A stretch of DNA of 21,040 nucleotides from Streptomyces sp. NRRL B-24484. Its GTDB lineage: Bacteria; Actinomycetota; Actinomycetes; Streptomycetales; Streptomycetaceae. This document shows, piece after piece, positions 13,756 through 20,043 of the stretch. The stretch is taken from positions 1 to 21,040 of the forward strand of contig NZ_JOAI01000074.1 of the NCBI RefSeq assembly GCF_000717715.1, in the 5' to 3' direction. Every line of letters begins with the position of its first letter. The stretch's first letter is position 1. The notes beneath the pieces were generated by a model. The model was not told the DNA's origin. It ran no database searches and saw nothing but the letters and a program-made list of their open reading frames with translations. A program made the position numbers and the translations under genes.

Positions 13756-14581
13756 ATGGGGTGTGATTCGGCTCCGGCGTCGCCTCGCTGGGGGAGTGCC
13801 GCCGCCGCTTGGCGGCAAGCCGGGCGTCCCGGTCGGCCTGGAGCTCGCCGAAGGTGTGCGGGCCCTGGCGCTTCCTGGTGATCGGGTTGGGGTTGGCCGC
13901 CATGCCTACCCGCACCACATCCGGGGAGACCGCCAGCAGGTCGGATGCGGCCTGGTCGAGGTAGCCGGCCGCCTCGAGCCGCTCCGTCGTCGGGAACACG
14001 TCGGCGTGCCGCTGGGTCTGAAGGTCGATCAGGTGGTCCTCCCGCCCGCCGAGACTCAGGGTGTACTCGAAGTTGTCCGGCTTGGCCGGGGCCACGATCC
14101 GGGCGAAGCGGTCCACGGCCTTGGTGTAGGCGTAGAACCGCGTGCGCGGGGCTGATCGCATGATGCGCAACCACGCCTCGGTGTAGGGGTCGCTGAAGAA
14201 GTCCCCCGCGTCGTGCACCCGGACGACGGCATCGCGGAACCGGGGCTGGCGCAGCTCCTCGGTCATCCAGCGCTCCCAATCGCGCGGCGTGTCCAGCACC
14301 ATCGCCAGGTTCTGCTGATGGGAGGCCAGCACGTTCGGCAGTCGCCGGTAGGAACTGGTCGGCGCAGTGGCGTAACACAGCCGCGCGCACACGCCCGCCT
14401 CCGGGCAGGTGTTGACCCGCCGGCCGTCAGGCAGGGTGACCACCCAAGCGGGCAGGGTCCACGTGTAGATCTTCCTCGCGCCGCCGCGGTTCAGGTCGCG
14501 GTTGTTGGCGGTCAACAGGTGGGGCTTCGGCTTGGCGGGCGGGGCGTCGAACAGGGCGAGCGGGCTGCCGGCCTCGGGCAT
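13754..14581 (-). CDS. GP88-type phage protein
   Basis: The 275-residue product matches the phage Gene product 88 family as I remember it. It opens with an N-terminal LALFDAPPA, then LLTANNRDLNRGGARKIYTWTLPAW (22-46), a Cys set C59-x5-C65-x3-C69, HDAGDFFSDPYTEAWL (123-138), RFYAYTKA (148-155) and SLGGREDHL (176-184). The Cys set plus H-D-A-G-D-F resembles the radical-SAM-like phage proteins; I infer, but cannot show, an iron-sulfur enzyme. Typical family length is similar. ATG at 14581 with GGAG 7 nt upstream. Second gene of the copy 12 unit; its stop TAA touches copy 11, with no terminator. The best-known phage-type gene of the window. Confidence 0.85.
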   Translation of the reverse strand: MPEAGSPLALFDAPPAKPKPHLLTANNRDLNRGGARKIYTWTLPAWVVTLPDGRRVNTCPEAGVCARLCYATAPTSSYRRLPNVLASHQQNLAMVLDTPRDWERWMTEELRQPRFRDAVVRVHDAGDFFSDPYTEAWLRIMRSAPRTRFYAYTKAVDRFARIVAPAKPDNFEYTLSLGGREDHLIDLQTQRHADVFPTTERLEAAGYLDQAASDLLAVSPDVVRVGMAANPNPITRKRQGPHTFGELQADRDARLAAKRRRHSPSEATPEPNHTP

Positions 14582-14630
14582 GGTGGGGCTCCGTGTCGTG
14601 GGGTCGGGGTCGAGCGCCAGGAGGGAAATC

Positions 14631-14661
14631 CCGGGGCTGCGCCGGGCGGGCGCAGCCCCGG
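14631..14661 (-). terminator. 12-bp hairpin within the copy 12 unit
   Basis: A perfect 12-bp stem (14631-14642 with 14650-14661) with a 7-base loop, 7 bases past the stop of the 14669-15025 gene and upstream of the GP88-type gene. Confidence 0.6.
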
Positions 14662-14668
14662 CGGTCGG

Positions 14669-15025
14669 TCAGGCGACGGTGAGGCAGACGTGCGGGCACA
14701 TCGGGTCGGCCAGCTGGTCGGCCAGCGCCAGGGCGTGCTGCGCCGCCTGCCGCTCCGCGAACGTTCGGCCCTCCTCGTTCAGCCCGCTGCCGACGGCCAG
14801 GAGCAGCGCCAGCGACTCGGCCATCAGCTCCTCGGTCAGCACCAGGGCGCCCTTCCCCTTGAGCTGCTCGCGCAGCGCGCGGTGGTCGGCCTCCTGCTCC
14901 GGGTCGGCCGCGATCACCACGCCCGTCGCCGGGCGCAGCGCGCGCAGCAGCGCGGTCCGCAGGGTGAGCCCGCGCCAAGCGGTCTCGGTGCGCAGGGCGT
15001 CGGGGTCGACAACGGCAATGTTCAT
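14669..15025 (-). CDS. Hypothetical small helical protein
   Basis: A 118-residue protein, mostly helical and rich in Ala and Leu. ATG at 15025 with AAGGA 8 nt upstream. It starts MNIAVVDPDALRTET, then LTLRTALLRALRPATGVVIAADPEQEADHRALREQLKG and a long helix (about 62-108; ELMAESLALLLAVGSGLNEEGRTFAERQAAQHALALADQL), ending with CPHVCLTVA, where C110 and C114 could pair. Not recognised. First gene of the copy 12 unit, ahead of the GP88-type gene. Confidence 0.8.
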   Translation of the reverse strand: MNIAVVDPDALRTETAWRGLTLRTALLRALRPATGVVIAADPEQEADHRALREQLKGKGALVLTEELMAESLALLLAVGSGLNEEGRTFAERQAAQHALALADQLADPMCPHVCLTVA

Positions 15026-15044
15026 GGGGTCCGTCCTTGGGTGA

Positions 15045-15118
15045 GTGAATCGAGTGGCCGGGTGGGGCGCCAACCCCTTCCGACATAAAGAAGTATACCA
15101 CAACTGCGCTCTGATTGG
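15045..15118 (-). promoter_or_regulatory. Conserved promoter-hairpin element, copy 12
   Basis: Drives 14669-15025 and the GP88-type gene. -10 TATACT (15092-15097). Hairpin about 15057-15081; the distal part of the 3' arm is altered (CCCCACCC), so the outer stem is weaker. Confidence 0.85.
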
Positions 15119-15148
15119 TGCCGTGTTGGCCCCCGCTGCACCCGCCCA

Positions 15149-15745
15149 CTATCGCCCGGACGGCCGCCCGCCGGCGGTCTTCTTGCGCTTCGCCTCCCGC
15201 TCTCGCGCACGCTCGACCTGCTGCGCCTCGCTGAGCAGCCGCACCCGACCCGAGTAGCGCAGCTGGTAGCCGTCCTGGAAGCTGTCCGATCCGTCCCGCT
15301 GGTACGCGTCGTAGATCAGCTCCAGCGTCTCCAGCAGCGCCGCCGCCTCGCGCCCGTACAGCGAGCCGGCCGGACGCTCGGCGTTCAGGAAGGCGTCGGT
15401 CAACCCGGAGACGTCCACCAGGATTCCGTACCCCGAACCGCACCGGACCGAGATGCGCAGGCGTGCCGGGATCACGCCGCGGTCCCGGGCCTGCCGGTAG
15501 TCGGCCCGGATCCTGGCTGCGACCTGAACCTCCCGCTCGCCGTCGCTGCGCCGGTACTTCGGGCCGAACACGACCCGGCCCACGCTCGCGCCGTCGGCGG
15601 TCACCATTCCCCGTCGGCTGCGCCAGCGGCCGTCGACATACCGGGTGATGAACCGGCCGGGGCGGGCCTGGGTGATGGTGTGCAGCCGGTAGCCGGCCGG
15701 GGCGGCCTCGCGGGCGCGCTCGCGGGCCTCGTGGTGGGTGAGCAT
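15149..15745 (-). CDS. LPD29-like protein, divergent third copy
   Basis: A 198-residue basic protein. The N-terminal part (about 5-65) is RLHTITQARPGRFITRYVDGRWRSRRG-like. The C-terminal part follows the same order as the tandem pair at 7765-9157: VAARIRADYRQARDRG (75-90), LRISVR (96-101), a GYGILVDV strand, a helix EAAALLETLELIYDAYQRDGSDSFQDGY (about 133-160), and a strand (RYSGRVRLLSE). The DUF2786-type helices of the pair are absent. It ends in a lysine/arginine-rich tail (180-198). ATG at 15745 with GAGGA 7 nt upstream. Third gene of the copy 14 unit. Family call is from the order of motifs, not a search. Confidence 0.8.
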   Translation of the reverse strand: MLTHHEARERAREAAPAGYRLHTITQARPGRFITRYVDGRWRSRRGMVTADGASVGRVVFGPKYRRSDGEREVQVAARIRADYRQARDRGVIPARLRISVRCGSGYGILVDVSGLTDAFLNAERPAGSLYGREAAALLETLELIYDAYQRDGSDSFQDGYQLRYSGRVRLLSEAQQVERAREREAKRKKTAGGRPSGR

Positions 15746-15778
15746 GCTCGGGTCCTCGTCTCGGGGTGATGGCGGGGG

Positions 15779-15804
15779 CCGGGGGCGGCGGGTGCCGCCC
15801 CCGG
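15779..15804 (-). terminator. 11-bp hairpin within the copy 14 unit
   Basis: A perfect 11-bp stem (15779-15789 with 15794-15804) with a 4-base loop, 10 bases past the stop of 15815-16405. Confidence 0.6.
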
Positions 15805-15814
15805 CGCGGGGCGG

Positions 15815-16405
15815 TCAGAAGCGGCGGTGCGACGCGGGCGGCCGGTAGGGCTGCGGGTCGGACACGGTCGACGTCCCGTCGGCGTGCACCGTGATCGTGG
15901 TGACCTTGGGGCCGCGCTCCACCCGTGCGCGGCGGTCGAGCTCCTGCTGCCACGCCTCCTCGGTGGCCCGGAACTCCACGGCCTGGCGGACGGCCTGGTC
16001 CTCGGCGGCCTGCGCACCCGAGTAGTACGAGTCGGTCAGTTCCTCGTACACCTTGTGCAGCTGCGCCGTCTCGGGGGTGCTGAGTTCCCCCTGTTCCTCG
16101 GCGATGCGCAGGATCGACCGCCACGCGCAGGTGAGCGCGCTCACCGTGACGTCGGCGTCCGCCGCCTCTCGGCCGTACTCGTTCAGCGTCGGGCGGTGCG
16201 CCGCGTTCCCGGCGGCCGTCAGCGCCTTGCGGGCCTGGCGGACGACGACGGCGGCCAGGCGTCGGGCCTCGGCGAGCTCGGCGGGTGGCAGCCAGTCGGC
16301 TGGGGCGGAGGGGACGCGGTCGGCGGCGCGGCGGCTGGTGCGCTCGGCGCGCTCGGCGTCGGCCTGCCACTGCTCGCGGGTCGGCCAGGCGATGGCACGG
16401 GGCAT
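15815..16405 (-). CDS. Hypothetical helical protein
   Basis: A 196-residue protein, largely alpha-helical and rich in Ala, Glu and Arg, with a probable coiled region (about 40-65, ELAEARRLAAVVVRQARKALTAAG; 112-165, ending ELDRRARVERG). The last 30 residues hold a strand pair (VTTITVHADGTSTV) and a basic end. ATG at 16405 with GGAGG 5 nt upstream. Immediately upstream, at 16459-16478, is the hairpin-only remnant of the conserved element (copy 13), so this gene may have its own 5' hairpin without a promoter beside it. Not recognised. Confidence 0.8.
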   Translation of the reverse strand: MPRAIAWPTREQWQADAERAERTSRRAADRVPSAPADWLPPAELAEARRLAAVVVRQARKALTAAGNAAHRPTLNEYGREAADADVTVSALTCAWRSILRIAEEQGELSTPETAQLHKVYEELTDSYYSGAQAAEDQAVRQAVEFRATEEAWQQELDRRARVERGPKVTTITVHADGTSTVSDPQPYRPPASHRRF

Positions 16406-16445
16406 GGATGCCTCCAAGGGGTGGGGCCCCGGGTGGGGGCCGGTC

Positions 16446-16480
16446 GGATCGAGCGGGGGGAGGAGCGCCAACTCCTCCGG
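16446..16480 (-). repeat. Hairpin-only remnant of the conserved element, copy 13
   Basis: The GATCGAG tail and the hairpin (GGAGGAG, 16459-16465, with complement 16472-16478, loop cgccaa on the plus strand) are intact, but upstream there is no extended -10 or ATGTCGG. The arms differ from the usual GGGG/CCCC at matching positions on both sides, so the stem survives changed in sequence. Confidence 0.8.
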
Positions 16481-16495
16481 TGGGCGGGTCGGCCT

Positions 16496-16527
16496 CCGGT
16501 GCGCGGCCACGGGCGGCCGCGCACCGG
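16496..16527 (-). terminator. 13-bp hairpin after the 16537-16863 gene
   Basis: A perfect 13-bp stem (16496-16508 with 16515-16527) with a 6-base loop, 9 bases past the stop and upstream of copy 13. Confidence 0.6.
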
Positions 16528-16536
16528 GGGGACCGG

Positions 16537-16863
16537 CTAGAACTTGGGCTGTAGGGGGCGCAGCAGAAGCGGGAGGAGCGCCGGGTCGAGGTCGCCGCCC
16601 TCCAGCGGGATCGGCTCGCCGTCCTCGCCCACCGCCAGGACGGTCACGCGCACCGGTCGGCTGTCGCGCAGCGACCGGCCGCCCTGGCCGATCTCGACCT
16701 CCAGCCGCAGGCGCACCGGCTGCCGGGTGCCCGTCTGGATGTTGCCTGCCATCAGTTCCAGGAGATCCGTGGAGCTTGCCCGGTCGAGCGGCCGCGTGGT
16801 GCGCGCCCAGCGGCAGGTGTCGCAGGGGCAGCCGATCCAGTGCAGACCGTGGGGGTGGAACAT
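16537..16863 (-). CDS. Hypothetical small protein with CxCxxC near N terminus
   Basis: A 108-residue protein. It opens MFHPHGLHWIGCPCDTCRWAR, with C12, C14 and C17 (CxCxxC) and three nearby His (H3, H5, H8), so a metal site is plausible. A strand-rich middle follows (VRLRLEVEIGQGG; VRVTVLAVGEDGEPIPLEGG, 50-90) and a leucine-rich end (LDPALLPLLLRPLQPKF). ATG at 16863 with GGAGG 5 nt upstream; the copy 14 leader reads in frame into it. First gene of the copy 14 unit. Not recognised. Confidence 0.82.
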   Translation of the reverse strand: MFHPHGLHWIGCPCDTCRWARTTRPLDRASSTDLLELMAGNIQTGTRQPVRLRLEVEIGQGGRSLRDSRPVRVTVLAVGEDGEPIPLEGGDLDPALLPLLLRPLQPKF

Positions 16864-16881
16864 GTGTGCCTCCGTGGTGGT

Positions 16882-16951
16882 GGGTCGAGTGGCCGGGGGA
16901 GCGCCAACCCCTCCCGACATGAGAAGCATACCACAATTCAACGCCGATTCA
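16882..16951 (-). promoter_or_regulatory. Conserved promoter-hairpin element, copy 14
   Basis: Drives 16537-16863. -10 TATGCT at 16925-16930. The hairpin (about 16891-16917) has a G-T pair where the 3' arm reads CTCC. The leader ATG is in frame with the gene. Confidence 0.87.
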
Positions 16952-16958
16952 ACGTATC

Positions 16959-17594
16959 TTAGCTGGCGGGCAGGGACGAACGGTCGCGGGCGCCTTCGTC
17001 GACCACGGCGACGGGGAACGGCAGTCCGTAGTGGCGGGCCAGGCATTTCACCGCCCCCGCCGCGTCGGAGTCGCCCACCCATACAGCCCCGCCCGCGTGG
17101 TCGGCGGCCTCGTAGCGAGCGCTGGCGTGGGTGGCCAGGAACCGGAGCGTCCCGCCGATCTCCGGCCAGCCGTCGAAGCTGACCGAACGGCGGAACTCCT
17201 CGGGGCTGCCGACCCTGCGCAGCCGGGCCACGCTCTGGGGTTCGGACGGCACCGGCACCCGCACGTAGGTCTGCGAGCTGCCGGGGTTGACGATCTGCAG
17301 GCCGCGGGCGCGCAGGTGCTCCCGGTCACCGCGGATCAGCTCGTCCCACTCGTCGCGGGCCCGCCCCGCGCGGGAGGGGCGCAGGTAGTGCCCGCCCATG
17401 ATCCGCTGGACGGCCACCCCCTGGTCCCAGGGGACGGCGTGCCAGCCGTCGGCCGCTTCGTGCGGGACGGCCGGGGCGCGCTCGGCCATGATCGCCTCCA
17501 CGGCCCGGACGTCCCAGGGCTTCGCACCGGGGGCGGGTCGGAAGGGCGCAGCCTCGGCGCCGGGGGTTTCAGCGGCTGCGGGGTGCGGGGGCAT
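16959..17594 (-). CDS. Hypothetical protein, paralogue of 18434-19063
   Basis: The 211-residue product belongs to the same family as the one at 18434-19063. Shared blocks: FRPAPGAKPWDVRAV (18-32), DREHLRARGLQ (90-100), VRVPVPSEPQSVARLRRVGSP (111-131), FDGWPEIGGTLRF (140-152), YEAADH (161-166) and HYGLPFPVAVV (188-198). The first 16 residues and the last 12 look disordered. No catalytic motif is evident. ATG at 17594 with GGAG 7 nt upstream. Third gene of the copy 15 unit; its stop is about 30 bases upstream of the copy 14 promoter, with no hairpin between. Confidence 0.83.
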   Translation of the reverse strand: MPPHPAAAETPGAEAAPFRPAPGAKPWDVRAVEAIMAERAPAVPHEAADGWHAVPWDQGVAVQRIMGGHYLRPSRAGRARDEWDELIRGDREHLRARGLQIVNPGSSQTYVRVPVPSEPQSVARLRRVGSPEEFRRSVSFDGWPEIGGTLRFLATHASARYEAADHAGGAVWVGDSDAAGAVKCLARHYGLPFPVAVVDEGARDRSSLPAS

Positions 17595-17631
17595 GGGCGG
17601 ACTCCTCGTCTGGGTTCGGTCGGGGTGGGGC

Positions 17632-17661
17632 GGCCGGCCGGGCGGATGGGCCCGGCCGGCC
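17632..17661 (-). terminator. 12-bp hairpin between 17761-17970 and 16959-17594
   Basis: A perfect 12-bp stem (17632-17643 with 17650-17661) and a 6-base loop. Unusually it lies 100 bases past the preceding stop; the space from 17662 to 17760 holds no gene I can support. Confidence 0.5.
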
Positions 17662-17760
17662 CGGGTGCGCGGCGCCAGCAGTTGATGACCTGGACGGCGC
17701 GCTGCGCGTTGGCCCTGGGGATTGGGTGGTCCCGGCCACGTGCCGCCGCTCGGGGCGGAA

Positions 17761-17970
17761 TCAGTCAGTGCCGGGGTGGGCGACGTCGGTGGTGATGGCG
17801 TCGGCGTCCACGTCGATGCCGAGGTCGGCGAACCACTGGGTGAGGGCGTCGACGACGTCGCCGCCGTTCCAGCCGCCGCTGTCGTCCTCGATGTACTCCT
17901 TGATGCCGTTGAATAGGTCGACGATCTCGGCGCCCTCGGGGGTCGACGGGTCGAACTTCAGGTTGTGCAC
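17761..17970 (-). CDS. Hypothetical small acidic protein
   Basis: A 69-residue, strongly acidic protein (DPSTPEGAEIVDLFNGIKEYIEDDSGGWNGGDVVDALTQWFADLGIDVDAD). Helices about 12-28 and 38-50 are separated by a Gly/Asn turn; there is no Cys, no hydrophobic segment and no basic surface. Small acidic proteins on mobile elements often mimic DNA or bind a host protein, but nothing here shows that. GTG at 17970 with AAGGGA 6 nt upstream. Middle gene of the copy 15 unit. Confidence 0.78.
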   Translation of the reverse strand: MHNLKFDPSTPEGAEIVDLFNGIKEYIEDDSGGWNGGDVVDALTQWFADLGIDVDADAITTDVAHPGTD

Positions 17971-18025
17971 GGGGTTTCCCTTCTCGGGGCGGTGCGCGGA
18001 TGCGGTCGTGGTGGATGTTCCGGGT

Positions 18026-18046
18026 GGGGCGCCTGGTCGACGCCCC
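18026..18046 (-). terminator. Weak hairpin after the 18089-18382 gene
   Basis: A 6-bp stem GGGGCG/CGCCCC (18026-18031 with 18041-18046) with a 9-base loop, 42 bases past the stop. Weaker than the other hairpins and of uncertain meaning. Confidence 0.3.
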
Positions 18047-18088
18047 CATAGCGCTCAGAACAGGCAGAGTTCAGCGTCGCCGCGCCCG

Positions 18089-18382
18089 TCAGGAGGTGCG
18101 CAGCCGTCGGCTGCTGTACATCCGGTAGGTGAACGTCCGGTCGCCGAGCTGGGGGATGGTCACCTTGAGCTCCTGCTCGGCTCGGATCAGCGTGATGCCG
18201 TCCCACGCCTCCGCCGATCCTGCGATCCGGACGGCGAGGTTCTCGACCGTGCTGCGGCACCCGTTGTGGTCCGTGGCCTGCGACCATCCGGCCGCCTCGG
18301 CCCACTCCGCTACCAGCCTCGCCGCCGCGTTGCCTCGGACGACGTGGTCGCTGCCGCTGATCTTCTCCGTGTGGCGGTCCAT
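18089..18382 (-). CDS. Hypothetical small protein
   Basis: A 97-residue protein. ATG at 18382 with GGAG 8 nt upstream; the frame is open through the element but only by overrunning the leader. The N-terminal half is helical (NAAARLVAEWAEAAGWSQ, 18-35); the second half is strand-rich (NLAVRIAGSAEAWDGITLIRAEQELKVTIPQLGDRTFTYRMYSS). One Cys (C42). First gene of the copy 15 unit, where the hairpin half of the element has been lost. Not recognised. Confidence 0.8.
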   Translation of the reverse strand: MDRHTEKISGSDHVVRGNAAARLVAEWAEAAGWSQATDHNGCRSTVENLAVRIAGSAEAWDGITLIRAEQELKVTIPQLGDRTFTYRMYSSRRLRTS

Positions 18383-18389
18383 GGTGGAG

Positions 18390-18446
18390 GCTCCCTCGTT
18401 CGCGCCTGCCAACAGAAAGAAGCATACCACATTTCAGGTTCGATTG
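18390..18446 (-). promoter_or_regulatory. Promoter-only variant of the conserved element, copy 15
   Basis: The extended -10 (TGTGGTATGCT, -10 at 18421-18426) and the following TTCTTTCTG are intact, but the hairpin is gone: CTG runs directly into TTGGCAGGCGCG, as if the 5' arm TCGGAAGGGG had been deleted. The stop of 18434-19063 lies inside this element, two bases before AATGTGG. Confidence 0.85.
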
Positions 18447-19063
18447 GTGGCGTGGTGCGGGTTGCTTCGCGGGATGACTCGCACGGGGAGGGGCAGGCCG
18501 TAGTGATGGGTCAGCGCCGCGACCGCCTCGGCTGCCTCCGTGAACCGTTCGGGCGCAGCCTGGCCCAGGTGGTCGGCCACCTCGTAGGCGCCGAGCGGGT
18601 CGCCCGGGTGGTAGCGCAGCATGCCGCCGATGCCCGGAAACCCTTCGAAGTCGATTCGGGTGGTGAGAGCGGTCGGGGGCCCGACGCGCCGCGCTGTCGC
18701 CGTGGACTGCGGGCGGTCGGGCGCGGGGACGTGCACCACGGTCCGGTCGCCCTCGGCGAACAGAACCGGGATGCCGTGGGCGGCCAGGTGCGCCCGATCG
18801 GCGCGCAACGCCTCGTCCCACCGCTGCTGTTCGGCGCCCGGCGCCTCCGGACGCTGGAACTCCCCGCCGGCGGCGCGGTGGACCGCCACCGCGTCCCGGC
18901 CCTCCTCGACCAACCACCACCCGTCCCGGCCGCTCGCCGCCGGCGGGCACAGGCCGCTCATGACCCGCGCCACCGCCCGGACGTGCCAGGGGGTGGCACC
19001 CGGGGCGGGCCGGAACTCCTCGGCCGTCTCCACGGTGCCGGTCGGCTGCTCCACGGTCTGCAT
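18434..19063 (-). CDS. Hypothetical protein, paralogue of 16959-17594
   Basis: The 209-residue product shares with its paralogue FRPAPGATPWHVRAVARVM (17-35), DRAHLAAHG, VHVPAPDRPQSTATARRVGPP, FEGFPGIGGMLRYH, YEVADH and THHYGLPLPVRVI. The N-terminal 15 residues and the last 10 differ. ATG at 19063 has AAGGAG 8 nt upstream. It is the last gene of the copy 16 unit. Its stop falls within promoter copy 15, so no terminator separates the units. Family not recognised; no catalytic residues evident. Confidence 0.84.
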   Translation of the reverse strand: MQTVEQPTGTVETAEEFRPAPGATPWHVRAVARVMSGLCPPAASGRDGWWLVEEGRDAVAVHRAAGGEFQRPEAPGAEQQRWDEALRADRAHLAAHGIPVLFAEGDRTVVHVPAPDRPQSTATARRVGPPTALTTRIDFEGFPGIGGMLRYHPGDPLGAYEVADHLGQAAPERFTEAAEAVAALTHHYGLPLPVRVIPRSNPHHATNRT

Positions 19064-19141
19064 GGTCTCGTCTCCTTGGTCGATGGTCGGTCGGGGCGGC
19101 GCAGTCGGCGCGGCTGCGTCACCCCCGTTCGCTCGGTGCGG

Positions 19142-19453
19142 CTAGAACAAAGCGGCCGTCTCGCCCGGGCCGCCGTGCTCGGGGGACTCGAACAGCCCGG
19201 ACTGGTGGGACGTGATGGCGTGCCCGAACTGGCGGGGCGTCATCTGCGACCAACTCGGCACCGGCCCGGCGCCGGACTCCGGGTCCGCCCGGCGGGCGGG
19301 CTGCTCCGGCTGCTCGTAGGTCGCCAACAGCAGCAGCGAGGATGCCGCGGGGACCGGGCCCGGCACTGGCCGCGCCGGACGGGCGTGGGTCGGCAGGACA
19401 TCGAACAGCGGCGCGGCCTGGGCGTCCGGCTGGACACTGCGTCGGCGGGTCAC
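19142..19453 (-). CDS. Hypothetical small protein with N-terminal LFD motif
   Basis: A 103-residue protein, low in secondary structure and rich in Pro, Ala and Arg. APLFDVLP (14-21) lies near the N terminus, and GLFESPEH (86-93) and a final ETAALF are nearby. A hydrophobic LLLLATYEQ (40-48) may be a strand. GTG at 19453 with GAGGAG 6 nt upstream. Middle gene of the copy 16 unit. Not recognised; the layout suggests a linear peptide-containing adaptor, which is speculative. Confidence 0.72.
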   Translation of the reverse strand: MTRRRSVQPDAQAAPLFDVLPTHARPARPVPGPVPAASSLLLLATYEQPEQPARRADPESGAGPVPSWSQMTPRQFGHAITSHQSGLFESPEHGGPGETAALF

Positions 19454-19497
19454 GGGTCTCTCCTCAGTTGTCCGGGGTGCGTCCGGGGCACGGGGGA

Positions 19498-19520
19498 GGG
19501 GCGGGCCGGCGGCCCGCCCC
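19498..19520 (-). terminator. 10-bp hairpin within the copy 16 unit
   Basis: A perfect 10-bp stem (19498-19507 with 19511-19520) with a 3-base loop, 9 bases past the stop of 19530-20024. Confidence 0.55.
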
Positions 19521-19529
19521 GGGCGGGGA

Positions 19530-20024
19530 TCAGTCCCAGTTCTGCGGGGCCGGGCGGTACAGCCGGTCGAACCGCTCGCGCTCCTCGTCGGTCGCGCGCC
19601 GCCAGTTGGCCACCTTCTCCTCCAGGGACATGAACACGGAGTCGTCAACCCCCTCGCGGTGCCCGTCCCACGACTCGTAGGTGAAGAACCGGCCGTACTG
19701 GGTGCTGATGCCGGTGATCCGCACGGTGGCGGCGCCGTCGCGCAGATCCCACGACACGTAGTCCCCGACGCTCCACCCCAGCAGCTGTGCCCGGACCGGC
19801 TCCGGCTGCTCCTGGCCGCGCTCCAGCACCGACCGGAAGGCGCCGGAGAGGCGGCCCAACTGCTCGGCGCGGCGCTCCTCGTCCAGCGGGCAGGGGGTGG
19901 CGGGGCGCTCGTCCTCGTCGGCCAGCTTGCACCAGCACGACCGGGTGACCTTGTTGAGGTCCACCACGAAGTAGAACGGGCCCTCCTCGACGGTGTCGAC
20001 GATCTCGAAAATCTGGTGCTCCAT
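19530..20024 (-). CDS. Hypothetical protein
   Basis: A 164-residue acidic protein. ATG at 20024 with a strong GGAGGA 6 nt upstream. It begins EHQIFEIVDTVEEGPFYFVVDLNKVTRSCWCKLADEDERPATPCPLDEE; C30, C32 and C45 are close. A helix follows (RRAEQLGRLSGAFRSVLERGQ), then QLLGWSVGDYVSWDLRDGAATVRITGISTQYGRFFTYESWDG (80-121), which reads as a small beta domain, and a charged C-terminal helix (EEKVANWRRATDEERERFDRLY). Not recognised. First gene of the copy 16 unit. Confidence 0.82.
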   Translation of the reverse strand: MEHQIFEIVDTVEEGPFYFVVDLNKVTRSCWCKLADEDERPATPCPLDEERRAEQLGRLSGAFRSVLERGQEQPEPVRAQLLGWSVGDYVSWDLRDGAATVRITGISTQYGRFFTYESWDGHREGVDDSVFMSLEEKVANWRRATDEERERFDRLYRPAPQNWD

Positions 20025-20043
20025 GGCGATTCCTCCAAAGTTC

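Noticed and set aside
1257..18060. A second shared promoter motif (TTCTGAG-x-G, A/G-rich, then GGGCGT) upstream of 639-1256 and near 18040-18060.
   Set aside because: Only two partial matches, with gaps, and no acceptable -10; likely chance.
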